The translations under genes and the position numbers were made by a program. From Thermoleophilia bacterium (GTDB lineage: Bacteria > Actinomycetota > Thermoleophilia > Gaiellales > Gaiellaceae): a stretch of DNA of 64,000 nucleotides. The stretch lies in the NCBI GenBank assembly GCA_017882615.1, contig JADGPD010000005.1, forward strand, positions 1 to 64,000. The letters run 5' to 3'. Shown here piece by piece: positions 47,294 through 56,598 of this stretch (the stretch's first letter is position 1; each line of letters begins with the position of its first letter). A model generated the notes under the pieces. It had not been told where the DNA came from and made no database searches. It saw only the letters and a list, made by a program, of their open reading frames with translations.

Positions 47294-48286
47294 CTAGGCC
47301 GGATCGCGTCGCGATCGGGTCCGCAAAGACTCGATTCCGAAGCCGAGATCCTCGGCCAGCTCTTCGAGCAGACCGACGGTACGCCGGGCGAAGGCATGGG
47401 CTCGATCGGCGTAGATAGTGAGAACGGCGAACACGTTGCCATCGGATAAGCGCAGCGGGATCGCAATGCTCGAGCGATATCCGCGCTGGTAGGCGCGTGC
47501 CCGCCACGGCTGTCCGGTCGGGTCGCTGGCATAGTCGTCCAGGACGACGGTTTCGCCCGTGCGCGCCGCCGTTCCCGTTGGGCCTCGTCCGCGCTCGCTG
47601 TCGGCCCAGGTGATGTTCGCGCTACTCAGATATCCGTCTTCGACTCCGCTCCAGGCGACGGGGCGGACAGCCTTGCTCTCGTCGCGCTCGACCAGGCCGA
47701 TCCAGGCCATCAGGTATCCGCCCGAGTTGCAGACGATACGACAGATGTCGCGCAGGAGCCTTTCCTCGCTGGTCGCCCATAGCGTCGCTCGGGCGCACTC
47801 CCGGCTGGCGATCAGCTCGCGGTTCAGGCGAAGCAGCGTCTCCTCTGCCAGCTTGTAGCGGCTGACGTCGATGTTGCAAGCCGCGCGACCCAGGTAGCGA
47901 CCGCCCGAATCGGTCATCGCAGTGCACGTATGTGCGATCCAGTGCTCGCTGCCGTCTCGCGCGACGATGCGGAACTCGATCTCGCCTTCGACGGGCTGTT
48001 CGGTCGTGTGGGCGTGCGCGACGTGTTGCTCGAAGCGCGGCCTGTCGTCGGGATGAACGATCCGTTCCATCAACTTTGGGTCGGCAAGGAACTCATCTTC
48101 GCTGTAGCCGCTCAAGCGCTTGCAGGCGGGGGAGACCTGCACGACCACGCCCTGCGAATCCAGGCGGTATTCCCAACCCAGAGTCGAGCCGGCGCCCTGA
48201 GAAGCGGGCGCCGCCTGAGCGGTCGCGCCGCGCTGACGCGGCGTTGGATTCTTCTTGGCGGGGCCGCGTTTCCGTTCGACCGTCAC
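47294..48286 (-). CDS. PAS + GAF domain protein
   Basis: VSPACKRLSGYSEDEFLADPKLMERIVHPDDRPRF; GTAARTGETVVLDDYASDPTGQPWRARAYQRGYRSSIAIPL. Confidence 0.83.
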   Translation of the reverse strand: MTVERKRGPAKKNPTPRQRGATAQAAPASQGAGSTLGWEYRLDSQGVVVQVSPACKRLSGYSEDEFLADPKLMERIVHPDDRPRFEQHVAHAHTTEQPVEGEIEFRIVARDGSEHWIAHTCTAMTDSGGRYLGRAACNIDVSRYKLAEETLLRLNRELIASRECARATLWATSEERLLRDICRIVCNSGGYLMAWIGLVERDESKAVRPVAWSGVEDGYLSSANITWADSERGRGPTGTAARTGETVVLDDYASDPTGQPWRARAYQRGYRSSIAIPLRLSDGNVFAVLTIYADRAHAFARRTVGLLEELAEDLGFGIESLRTRSRRDPA

Positions 48287-48345
48287 AGAGCGAAGATCTT
48301 ATGGGTTTACCGACCCCCGGGGCATCGGGGCTCTCGTCGGCAGGT

Positions 48346-48381
48346 TTGACAAGCGACGTTACGCGATATATCGTTATACAC
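48346..48381 (+). promoter_or_regulatory. Promoter/operator candidate of the His-rich PadR-like gene
   Basis: TTGACA (48346-48351) followed by perfect palindrome CGATATATCG (48364-48373). Confidence 0.45.
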
Positions 48382-48414
48382 CGTAATACTAACGCTAACG
48401 AAGGAGTTGCTTTG

Positions 48415-49008
48415 ATGCACGAAGATCATTCTGAAGGCGCGCACAGCGCGAGACATCATCGGCGTCGGCGCGAACTGCACCGAGAGGCTTACGCGCACCA
48501 CTTCGCCGGACCGCCGTTCGGGGGCCACAGCCATAGAGGCAGGCACCGAGGTCACAAGGCACGCCGTGGAGACATCCGGACCGCCGCGCTCTTGCTTCTG
48601 GCCGAGCAGCCGCGTAACGGCTATCAGATCATGCAAGAGGTGAAGGAGCGAAGCGAGGGAGTCTGGCGTCCCAGCCCCGGCTCGGTCTATCCCACGCTGC
48701 AACAGTTGGAAGACGAGGGTCTGGTGCGTTCGCAGGAGAGCGAGGGCCAGCGTCTACTCGAGTTGACCGAAAGCGGGCGGGCCTTACTGGACGCACGGGC
48801 CAAGGATGCGGCTCCTCCCTGGGAGGAGATGGCGGGCGGGGTCGGCGAGCAAGCGCTCGAGCTTGGCTCGCTGGTTCGCCAGATCGGGCTCGCCGCCATG
48901 CAGGTCATGCAGGCCGGAAGCGACGCACAGGTCGAAGAGGCCCGCAAGCTCCTCACCGACACTCGCCGCTCGCTCTACCGGATTCTTGCCGAAGGCGATG
49001 AGAACTGA
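48415..49008 (+). CDS. PadR-family regulator with His-rich N-terminal extension
   Basis: RRGDIRTAALLLLAEQPRNGYQIMQEVKERSEGVWRPSPGSVYPTLQQLEDEGLV; 12 His in the first 47 residues. Confidence 0.9.
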   Translation: MHEDHSEGAHSARHHRRRRELHREAYAHHFAGPPFGGHSHRGRHRGHKARRGDIRTAALLLLAEQPRNGYQIMQEVKERSEGVWRPSPGSVYPTLQQLEDEGLVRSQESEGQRLLELTESGRALLDARAKDAAPPWEEMAGGVGEQALELGSLVRQIGLAAMQVMQAGSDAQVEEARKLLTDTRRSLYRILAEGDEN

Positions 49009-49114
49009 AACGTCGGAGCTGCCGCGCTTGCTCGAGCTGATCGCTTGTGAGCGCGGCAGGGCCGGCGGCCGTCCCTTCTCATTGCCGTCGACGGTCGCTC
49101 CGGCGCCGGCCTTG

Positions 49115-49741
49115 TCAAGCGACTGGCCGGGCCAGCAGCTCGCGTAGCGCGGTCTTCGGGTCGCCGTCGAGCGGCGGCCCGTGATCGAGGCAAAGGATCG
49201 AGAAGGGAAGGTCGAGCAAACGCTCGACGCTCCTCTGCGTCTCGGCCGGATCCTCGTGATACTCGAACGGGATGAAGTCGAGACCCCGCTCGGGGTCGTT
49301 GGAGATGAGATCCGAGCAGAAGAGAATCCCCGGCGCCGACTCGAGCAGGAACGAGTAGTGCGGCCACTCGGGCCCGGGCGTACGTATGGCCTTCAAATCG
49401 CCCGGAAGCACGTCGCCTTCCGCGTAGCGGCGGTCAGGCTCCTCGTCGGCGGCGCTCGCGTCCTCGGGCAGCCAGACCTCGATTCCGAACTGCTCGCGGT
49501 AGTGCCAGGCCGAGCGCTGGTGGCAGCGCGCCGTCAAAAGGATCGCCTGCGGCTCGGGCAGCATCGTCAGCGCCTCGTCGCTCAGCCGGACCGGGTCGAC
49601 GAACACGCAGCCCTCGCCGTTCGTCGCCACCGCGTGCGAGCTGGAGATCGCGCCGCCGATCGCGCTGTTGTGAATGCGCCAGTGATAGATGCCGTGCGTC
49701 ACCCTCTCGACCTTCTCCGCGATCTCGCGTGGCTCTGTCAT
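49115..49741 (-). CDS. Metallo-beta-lactamase-fold-like protein with atypical metal motif
   Basis: AILLTARCHQRSAWHYREQFGIEVWLPE; IRTPGPEWPHYSFLLESAPGILFCSDLI; CLDHGPPL. Confidence 0.65.
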   Translation of the reverse strand: MTEPREIAEKVERVTHGIYHWRIHNSAIGGAISSSHAVATNGEGCVFVDPVRLSDEALTMLPEPQAILLTARCHQRSAWHYREQFGIEVWLPEDASAADEEPDRRYAEGDVLPGDLKAIRTPGPEWPHYSFLLESAPGILFCSDLISNDPERGLDFIPFEYHEDPAETQRSVERLLDLPFSILCLDHGPPLDGDPKTALRELLARPVA

Positions 49742-49883
49742 CGCTCTCTCCTCGCTCGTCGTTCTACTCGCAGGATTTCACCCCTGGCCGGCTTCTGAAA
49801 CAGGACAAGGTTTCTGCGCCCGCTCGGAGGAAAAGGAAGAATGCGAACAGGTGCTCCAGGCGGCGACGACAGGGAGGGATGAA

Positions 49884-50648
49884 GTGGGCGAAAGACTCGA
49901 GGGCACGGTAGCGCTGGTGACGGGGGCGAGCAGCGGTATCGGTGAGGCGGCGGCGCGCCTGCTGGCCGAGCGGGGCGCCGCGGTCGCAATCGCCGCCCGG
50001 CGCAGGGACAGGCTCGAGCAACTCGCGGCCGAGATCGAGAGCAAGGGCGGGCGGGCACTGGTGATCCAAGCCGACGTGACCGACCGCGAGCAGGCGATCG
50101 CCGCCGTCGAGCGAACCGCCGCCGAACTGGGTCGGCTCGACATCCTCGTCAACAATGCGGGCGTGATGCTGCTCGGGCCCGCGCTGGACGCGCCGCTGGA
50201 GGAGTGGGAACGCACGGTCGATCTCAACGTGAAGGGCCTCCTGTACTGCACATATGCGGCGCTGCCACATCTGCTGGCCGCCGCGGAGACCGAGCCGCGC
50301 AAGCTGGCCGACCTCGTCAACATCAGCTCGGTGGCTGGACGCAAAGCCAACGCCGGCTCCGGTATCTACAACCTGAGCAAGTTCGGCGTGGGCGCCTTCA
50401 GCGAGTCGCTGCGCATGGAGCTGGCCAAGCGGCATGTGCGCGTGTCGTTGGTCGAGCCGGGCTTCGTCAAGACCGAACTGTCGAATCACATCCGCGCTGA
50501 GCTGCGCGAAGCGGCGAGGCAGCGCTACGTCGGCGTCGAGATGCTGGAGGCCGAAGACATCGCCGATGCGATCGTCTACGTGGTCACGCGGCCGCGGCGC
50601 ATGGCCGTGAACGAGGTGCTCGTGCGCCCGACCGAGCAGGAGTTTTGA
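49884..50648 (+). CDS. Short-chain dehydrogenase/reductase
   Basis: VALVTGASSGIGEAAARLLAERGAAVAIAARRRDRL; NNAGVM; YNLSKFGVGAF. Confidence 0.92.
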   Translation: MGERLEGTVALVTGASSGIGEAAARLLAERGAAVAIAARRRDRLEQLAAEIESKGGRALVIQADVTDREQAIAAVERTAAELGRLDILVNNAGVMLLGPALDAPLEEWERTVDLNVKGLLYCTYAALPHLLAAAETEPRKLADLVNISSVAGRKANAGSGIYNLSKFGVGAFSESLRMELAKRHVRVSLVEPGFVKTELSNHIRAELREAARQRYVGVEMLEAEDIADAIVYVVTRPRRMAVNEVLVRPTEQEF

Positions 50649-50741
50649 GCGAGCGCATGGACGATCTCGGGAGGCAAGGCTGGCGCGGGAACGAGATCAT
50701 CGCGCTCCCGGCGCCGGCCTTACCTGACCGCACGGCGGCGA

Positions 50742-50819
50742 TTACCAGCCGCGATAGAAGCCGAACAGTGTCGCTAGCGTTGCGAATCCTGCGGCTAGCA
50801 TGGTGAGACGTACGCGCAT
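50742..50819 (-). CDS. Putative 25-aa membrane microprotein
   Basis: Manual translation MRVRLTMLAAGFATLATLFGFYRGW*; GGAGG about 6 nt upstream. Confidence 0.35.
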   Translation of the reverse strand: MRVRLTMLAAGFATLATLFGFYRGW

Positions 50820-50941
50820 CGATGCACCTCCTCTCGCGTGGTGGCGCTGGACGAAGATGCGAGAAGCGTTGCACCGTCTTTGTCACGCGGCAACTACTTG
50901 TCGTTGCACTGACTCCTGACAATGACCAGAATACAGAGCAC

Positions 50942-52261
50942 ATGACGAAAAAGAATGACGGCGTCGAGAACGAAACCGTCGGCGAACGAGTCCGCCGGTT
51001 GCGGAAAGCGCGCCGTCTCACCCAGGTCGACCTCTCCGGCCCAGGCGTCACGAACGCCCACGTCTCGCGGATCGAGACGGGCGCCAGGCGACCGTCGCTA
51101 GGGGCGCTACGTCACATCGCACGCAAGCTCGGCGTCCCGGTCGAATACCTCGAGCAGGGCATCGATGTCACGACACGCGAGGAGCTCGAGCTCACTCTCG
51201 CCGATCTCGAGCTTCGTGTCCGCCTCGAGGCCAACACGAAGTCGGTCGAGCGGGACACGAAAGCGCTCATCGTCCGTGCTCAGAGCGAAGGCGAGCCCGA
51301 CATCGTGGCCAGGGCGCGGGCGGCGCTCGGAATGGCCGCTGCGACTTCGGGTCGACTCGCGGACGCGATTCGCGAGCTCGAAGCTGCTGTTGAGCACCCG
51401 CTCATCCGGCCGGAACTGTTCCCCGACGTCTATACGACTCTGATCGCCAGCTACCGCCAATCGGGGCGCTCCGAAGAAGCCGTCGTTGCCTGCGAGCGAA
51501 CGCTCGCTCAGGTAGCGCCCGAAAACGGACAGCTTCGGATGCTGCTCGCGACGCACCTGAGCCACGCGCTCTCAGACCTCGGTGAGCTCGAGCGCGCGAA
51601 GGTCGCACTCGAGGAGTACGGGGACTTCGAACAGAGTGATCCCTACGCGCAGGCACGCATGCACTGGTCGCTCGCCCGCGTCGCCGCGATGCAGAACGAG
51701 CGCCGTCTCGCGCTACGACACATGAGGCAGGCGATCACGCTACTTCGAGGCACCGAGGACACGATTCGGCTCGCGGGAGCCCACCTCGTCTGCGCTCAGA
51801 TACTCCTCTGGGGTGGAACGACGGCGGGCGTCGAAAAGCATCTCGGGGCTGCGCGAGCTCTCCTGCCGGCCCACGCCGAAGCCGGCGATCGCGGTACGCT
51901 CCGCGGGCTCGAAGCGCTACTCGCTGCTCGGAATCGCTGCTTCGAAGAAGCTCGGCAGGCCGCCGAGGAGGCGCTGCTACTGATGCCCGAGCACACGCCC
52001 GAAATCGCGCCCGCGCTTTATGCCAAGGCGCTTGCAGCAGCAGGAGAAGGGGACTACGAGATCGCCGACGAGGCCTTCAAGAGCGTCCTCGAGCTCGCGA
52101 AACGCAGCGAGCTTTGGCAGGAAGCAGCCCTTATCGCTCGCGATTGGTCGGACATGCTTCGCTGGGCCGGCCGACCGTATGAGTCGGATCGAGCAACACG
52201 TGATGCCGACAGGTACGCAAGCGAGGCCCGGAATCGGGCGCGCCGGACTAGCACCGCGTAA
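50942..52261 (+). CDS. XRE-family HTH regulator with C-terminal TPR-like repeats
   Basis: ERVRRLRKARRLTQVDLSGPGVTNAHVSRIETGARRPSLGALRHIARKLGVP; helical repeat tail. Confidence 0.87.
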   Translation: MTKKNDGVENETVGERVRRLRKARRLTQVDLSGPGVTNAHVSRIETGARRPSLGALRHIARKLGVPVEYLEQGIDVTTREELELTLADLELRVRLEANTKSVERDTKALIVRAQSEGEPDIVARARAALGMAAATSGRLADAIRELEAAVEHPLIRPELFPDVYTTLIASYRQSGRSEEAVVACERTLAQVAPENGQLRMLLATHLSHALSDLGELERAKVALEEYGDFEQSDPYAQARMHWSLARVAAMQNERRLALRHMRQAITLLRGTEDTIRLAGAHLVCAQILLWGGTTAGVEKHLGAARALLPAHAEAGDRGTLRGLEALLAARNRCFEEARQAAEEALLLMPEHTPEIAPALYAKALAAAGEGDYEIADEAFKSVLELAKRSELWQEAALIARDWSDMLRWAGRPYESDRATRDADRYASEARNRARRTSTA

Positions 52262-52300
52262 AGCCGCGCCTGGCTCGAGCGCGCCTGGCGCCCAGGCAAA

Positions 52301-53113
52301 TCAATACTCGCTGACCGTCAGCACGGCGTGCGCGTAGCGATCAACCTTTCGCTCGCCGAGCTTCCCGCCGGGGAGCTCGGCGACGAACGCCGCGGATTCC
52401 GGGAGAACATGGCGCTCCCAGGACGTCGCGCTGCCTGGGTAAGCCGGCAACCGCGCGAGCCCCAGCCCGGCCAGGCGGGCGAACCTGCGCTCGAGCGCGA
52501 GCGAGCGCGTCGTGACGCTGACCGCTCCGAGCGGCTGATGGAACCAGATCGACAGCCGCGGTCGTAGGCGCTTGATGAGACGATAGGCGGCGCGCGATTC
52601 CGGTTCCGACAAGCGGCGGCGACCCGAGTAGAAGGCTCCGCCCAGGCGTCGCCAGTGCCAGGGGAAGTTGCGGTTGAGATCGACTCCGTGGGCGTTCCCG
52701 CGCGTTCTGGCCGCCCGACCATCGGGGTTGAGGTTGAGGATGACCCAAAGATCGACACCTTCCGGCGCGGACGTTTTCAGTAGGCGCCGAGCGACGGCCA
52801 CTCCGCCGGGCTCGTTGCCGTGGATCGATCCGACGATCAATACCGTCGGGCCGTACGGGTCGCCTCGCTGGTAGGCGTAGATTGCCCGGCCCTGAACGGA
52901 GCGGCCGATCAGGTGCCGCGTCGTGCCGCTCTGTGAGGCCTGAGCGTCGCTGCGGGGGGCGGTCAGTGCGACTAACGCGATCCCGATCGCGGCGAGCGCG
53001 AGGACCGCGATTCGCTCGATGGTTCTGGCCACGAAGTCAAGGCTACTTGCAGCGCCGTGCGCCGCGGGAGCTCGAGAAGCGGATGGAGAAGTCAGTTGCG
53101 CGCGGCGTAGCAT
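52301..53113 (-). CDS. M14-family zinc carboxypeptidase-like (murein peptide amidase-like) protein
   Basis: IGRSVQGRAIYAYQRGDPYGPTVLIVGSIHGNEPGGVAVARRLL; GVDLNRNFPW; AAFVAELPGG. Confidence 0.85.
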   Translation of the reverse strand: MLRRAQLTSPSASRAPAAHGAASSLDFVARTIERIAVLALAAIGIALVALTAPRSDAQASQSGTTRHLIGRSVQGRAIYAYQRGDPYGPTVLIVGSIHGNEPGGVAVARRLLKTSAPEGVDLWVILNLNPDGRAARTRGNAHGVDLNRNFPWHWRRLGGAFYSGRRRLSEPESRAAYRLIKRLRPRLSIWFHQPLGAVSVTTRSLALERRFARLAGLGLARLPAYPGSATSWERHVLPESAAFVAELPGGKLGERKVDRYAHAVLTVSEY

Positions 53114-53165
53114 GTGAACATCGCGGAGACGCGTCCGCGACGCGGTCAGAGGGAAGGAGTGGGTC

Positions 53166-53879
53166 GTGAGCGAGCGAGCCGGGAATCGAAGATCGACGAT
53201 CGCCGTCGTCGGTGACTACGGCGCTGAGCGACCGACGCACAAGGCGACGCAGGAGGCGCTGGAGCACGCAGTCGCGCCGCCGCTTCGCTTCGAGTGGCTG
53301 CCCAGCGAGCGGGCCGCCGAGATGGAAGACGCCGATCTCGACTCGTACGCGGGACTTCTGATCTCGCCCGGCAGCCCCTACCGGAGCATGGACGGAGCTC
53401 TCAAGGCGATCAGGGTCGCGCGCGAGCGAGGAGTGCCGCTGCTCGGCACCTGCGGCGGCTTCCAGCACGTGGCGGTCGAGTTTGCGCGCGACGTGCTTGG
53501 CATCGAGGAAGCGGATCACGAGGAGTCGAATCCGGATGCCCGCGAGCTGGCGATAGTGAAACTCCCGGTCTCGCTCGCCGGCGGCGAGCACGAGGTCTTC
53601 TTCGAGCCTGGCTCTCGCGTCGCCGCGATCTACGGGGTGCCCGCGGCGGTCGAGCCCTTCTTCTGCAGCTTCGGGCTCAACCCGGCGTACCGGGCAAGAG
53701 TCGAGGCGCGAGGTCTCGCAGTCAGCGGAACGGGCGCCGACGGCGCCGCGCGCGTCTTCGAGCTGCCCGGGCACCCGTTTTTCGTTGCCACGCTGTACGT
53801 GCCGCAGGCGCGTTACCGGCCGGATGACCCGCATCCGCTGCTGACGGCGTTCGTTTCGGCTACGGCCGAGCGGAACTAG
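53166..53879 (+). CDS. CTP synthase C-terminal-like class I glutamine amidotransferase-fold protein
   Basis: AVVGDYGAERPTHKATQEALEHA; ISPGSPYRSMDGAL; LLGTCGGFQHVAVEFAR; GHPFFVATLYVPQ. Confidence 0.8.
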   Translation: MSERAGNRRSTIAVVGDYGAERPTHKATQEALEHAVAPPLRFEWLPSERAAEMEDADLDSYAGLLISPGSPYRSMDGALKAIRVARERGVPLLGTCGGFQHVAVEFARDVLGIEEADHEESNPDARELAIVKLPVSLAGGEHEVFFEPGSRVAAIYGVPAAVEPFFCSFGLNPAYRARVEARGLAVSGTGADGAARVFELPGHPFFVATLYVPQARYRPDDPHPLLTAFVSATAERN

Positions 53880-54029
53880 TTCTGTTCGAGTATTCGGCCC
53901 GGCTGTGCGGATTCACGAGGTGCTGTTCCCCCTATTCGGGTCGAAACACGCTCCGCTTCGGCGTCGCACGACCAGATGGGTGGCCGGTCCAGTTATATCC
54001 CTGCACCGATGCGTCGATGACGTTCGTAT

Positions 54030-56510
54030 ATGGCTGCTACTCAATACGGTTCTGACCGAGTCTTTGTCCGCCTTGCGTGGGCGGTGTTGGGCGTTGGAGC
54101 TGCGGGGGCAGCGGCTTTCGTTTTCGCCCCCTCGAGCAGAGTCGCGGACATCCTTTATTACTCGGTCAGCACGGCCGCGCTCGGGCTCGGCTTGATTGGG
54201 ATCTTGCATCGTCGTTTCGCGGGCCGCTGGATCGCGGTTTTGCTGGTAGCGGGTGCCGCCGCCTGGCTTGTTGCCGACTGGCTGTGGTGGGTAATCGAGC
54301 TGCTCGGGCACTCGGTGCCGTTCCCTTCGCCGATCGATTATCTCTACCTGAGTGGTTATCCACTTGCGCTCGTAGCGCTTGTCTGGTTCTGGCGCCGGCA
54401 CATGACGGGGGCACTCGGCGGATTGCTCGAGAGCGTGGTTTTCGCGACGGCCATCGGCGTCTTTGTCTGGGCGGCCGCGATCGCCCCGACAGACGGCCAG
54501 CAGCATGGATCGGCTCTGGTGACGATCACCGCGGTTTCCTATCCGGCGCTCGACGCGCTGCTGCTCGTCGGTCTCGGGCAGCTTCTATTCGTGCGTTCGC
54601 TCCGGCGCGCTCGGGCGCTGCGGGCCCTGACGCTGGGTATCGCGCTGTTCCTCGTTTCGGACGCCTTTTACGCGTATAGCTCCGTCCGAGGCGCCTATGT
54701 GGCTGACACCTGGCGCGATTGCGGTTGGCTCCTCGCCTACGTCCTCTGGGGCTTTGCCGGCCTGCATCCCTCGCTGCGTTTGCTTGGTAGATCACAGCCA
54801 AGTCCTATCCGGTGGCATTGGACCCTTCGCACGTCCCTACTTGCCCTGGCCTGTCTCAGCATGCCGATCGCCATCCTGATCGCCTCACGCAGAGATGCCC
54901 TGGATCCCGTGGTGTTCCTCGCCGCCGGCTCTTTCATGATCGTCGCCGTTTTCTTCCGGATGGCCCTGATCCTGCGCGTCCAGCAGCGCCGTGAGGACGA
55001 GCTCGCCGAGACTCTCGAGAAGCACCGGACGCTGATCGAGACGGCTCCGCTTGCCATTGTCTCCGTCGGGCGCACGCGCCTCGTCACGCTCTGGAATCCA
55101 GGCGCCGAGCAGCTCTTCGGCTGGCGGGCGGAAGAGGCGATTGGCAAGCCGTATCCCCTTTGCGCGAGCGTGGAGGCAACTCGCAACCTCGATCGGATCT
55201 TGTCCGGCGAAACCTTCCGCGGAGAGTCCGAAAGGCTTCGGAAGGACGGTTCGACGGTTGAGGTCGACGTCTCGTCGGCGCCGCGACGAAACCCGGCGGG
55301 CGAGGTCGTCGGCGCCGTCAGTGTCTTCGTCGACACGAGCGAACGCAAGGCTCTCGAAGAGAAGCTGCGCCATTCACAGCGGCTGGAGACGGTCGGGCAA
55401 CTCGCGGGCGGCGTAGCCCACGACTTCAACAACCTGCTTACAGCTATTTCGGGCTACTGCAACCTCTCGCTCGAACGCGCGAACGGCGATCAGGAGCTGG
55501 CTCACGACCTGCGGGAGATCGCGCGCGCCAGCGACCGCGCGACCGGATTGACTCGGCAGCTGCTTGCCTTTGGCCGCCGTCAGGTGTTGCAGTCCACCGT
55601 TTTCGATCTCAATCAAGCCGTGGTCGAGATGGATGCCATCCTCGGCCGGTTGCTTGGCGAGCAGATCAAGATCGTCCATACGCTCGAGCCCGCAGGGTGC
55701 TCTGTCAAGACCGATCAGGGACAGATCGAGCAGGTGCTGATGAACCTTGCCGTCAACGCCCGTGACGCGATGCCGAAGGGGGGCACGCTCAGCTTCGTGA
55801 CGGAGAGCATCGACCTGACCGCATCGCAGGCCGAGCGACTAGAGCTCCAAGCGGGTGGTTACGCGCATCTGCGCGTTTCCGACACCGGTCATGGCATGGA
55901 CGAAAAGACCTGCTCGAGTGCCTTCGAGCCTTACTTCACCACCAAGGATGTCGGCAAGGGCAGCGGGCTCGGCCTGGCGACCGTCTATGGAATCGTGAGC
56001 CAAAGCGGTGGCTGTATCAGCGTCGAGAGCAAGCCCGGCGCGGGCACGAGCTTCGATATCTACCTTCCGCGCAGCGAGCTCGAGCCGTCGGCGTCCTCCG
56101 ACGAGGACGATCGACCGGTCTCGGGCGGCTCCGAGCGCATCCTGCTCGTCGAGGACGAGCCGGGAGTTCGCGAGATCACCGCCCGGATGCTCGCGCGCCA
56201 GGGTTACGAGGTAATCGTTGCCGCCGAGCCCGCGCGGGCGATCGAGCTCGCCTCCCAGGTCGAGTTCGATCTCCTCGTCACGGACGTCGTGCTGCCGGGC
56301 ATGGACGGGCAGCGGCTTGCGGCCGAGCTTCGCAACCGCAAGCGCGAGCTCCGCGTCGTCTACGTCTCGGGCTACCCTCGCGACGGGCTGGTTGAGAGTG
56401 AGCTCAACCAGGGAACCCGGTTCCTGCAGAAGCCCTACTCGACCGACGAACTGTCCCGCACGGTTCGGGGCGCGCTGGATTCGGGCTTGGTCGCCGGCGC
56501 TTCGCGCTAG
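54030..56510 (+). CDS. Hybrid sensor histidine kinase (multi-TM sensor, PAS, HisKA/HATPase, receiver)
   Basis: Multi-TM N-terminus; LAGGVAHDFNNLLTAISGYCNLSLE; GKGSGLGLATVYGIVSQSGG; ILLVEDEPGVREI...LLVTDVVLPGMDG...LQKPY. Confidence 0.92.
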   Translation: MAATQYGSDRVFVRLAWAVLGVGAAGAAAFVFAPSSRVADILYYSVSTAALGLGLIGILHRRFAGRWIAVLLVAGAAAWLVADWLWWVIELLGHSVPFPSPIDYLYLSGYPLALVALVWFWRRHMTGALGGLLESVVFATAIGVFVWAAAIAPTDGQQHGSALVTITAVSYPALDALLLVGLGQLLFVRSLRRARALRALTLGIALFLVSDAFYAYSSVRGAYVADTWRDCGWLLAYVLWGFAGLHPSLRLLGRSQPSPIRWHWTLRTSLLALACLSMPIAILIASRRDALDPVVFLAAGSFMIVAVFFRMALILRVQQRREDELAETLEKHRTLIETAPLAIVSVGRTRLVTLWNPGAEQLFGWRAEEAIGKPYPLCASVEATRNLDRILSGETFRGESERLRKDGSTVEVDVSSAPRRNPAGEVVGAVSVFVDTSERKALEEKLRHSQRLETVGQLAGGVAHDFNNLLTAISGYCNLSLERANGDQELAHDLREIARASDRATGLTRQLLAFGRRQVLQSTVFDLNQAVVEMDAILGRLLGEQIKIVHTLEPAGCSVKTDQGQIEQVLMNLAVNARDAMPKGGTLSFVTESIDLTASQAERLELQAGGYAHLRVSDTGHGMDEKTCSSAFEPYFTTKDVGKGSGLGLATVYGIVSQSGGCISVESKPGAGTSFDIYLPRSELEPSASSDEDDRPVSGGSERILLVEDEPGVREITARMLARQGYEVIVAAEPARAIELASQVEFDLLVTDVVLPGMDGQRLAAELRNRKRELRVVYVSGYPRDGLVESELNQGTRFLQKPYSTDELSRTVRGALDSGLVAGASR

Positions 56511-56598
56511 AGACCGCCGCGGGGCGACCACGATTGTCGCGGGCGGCAACAACCCGTCTTGGGAAGGCGAGTCACTAGGCAAAAGCGCCGGCTTTCAG

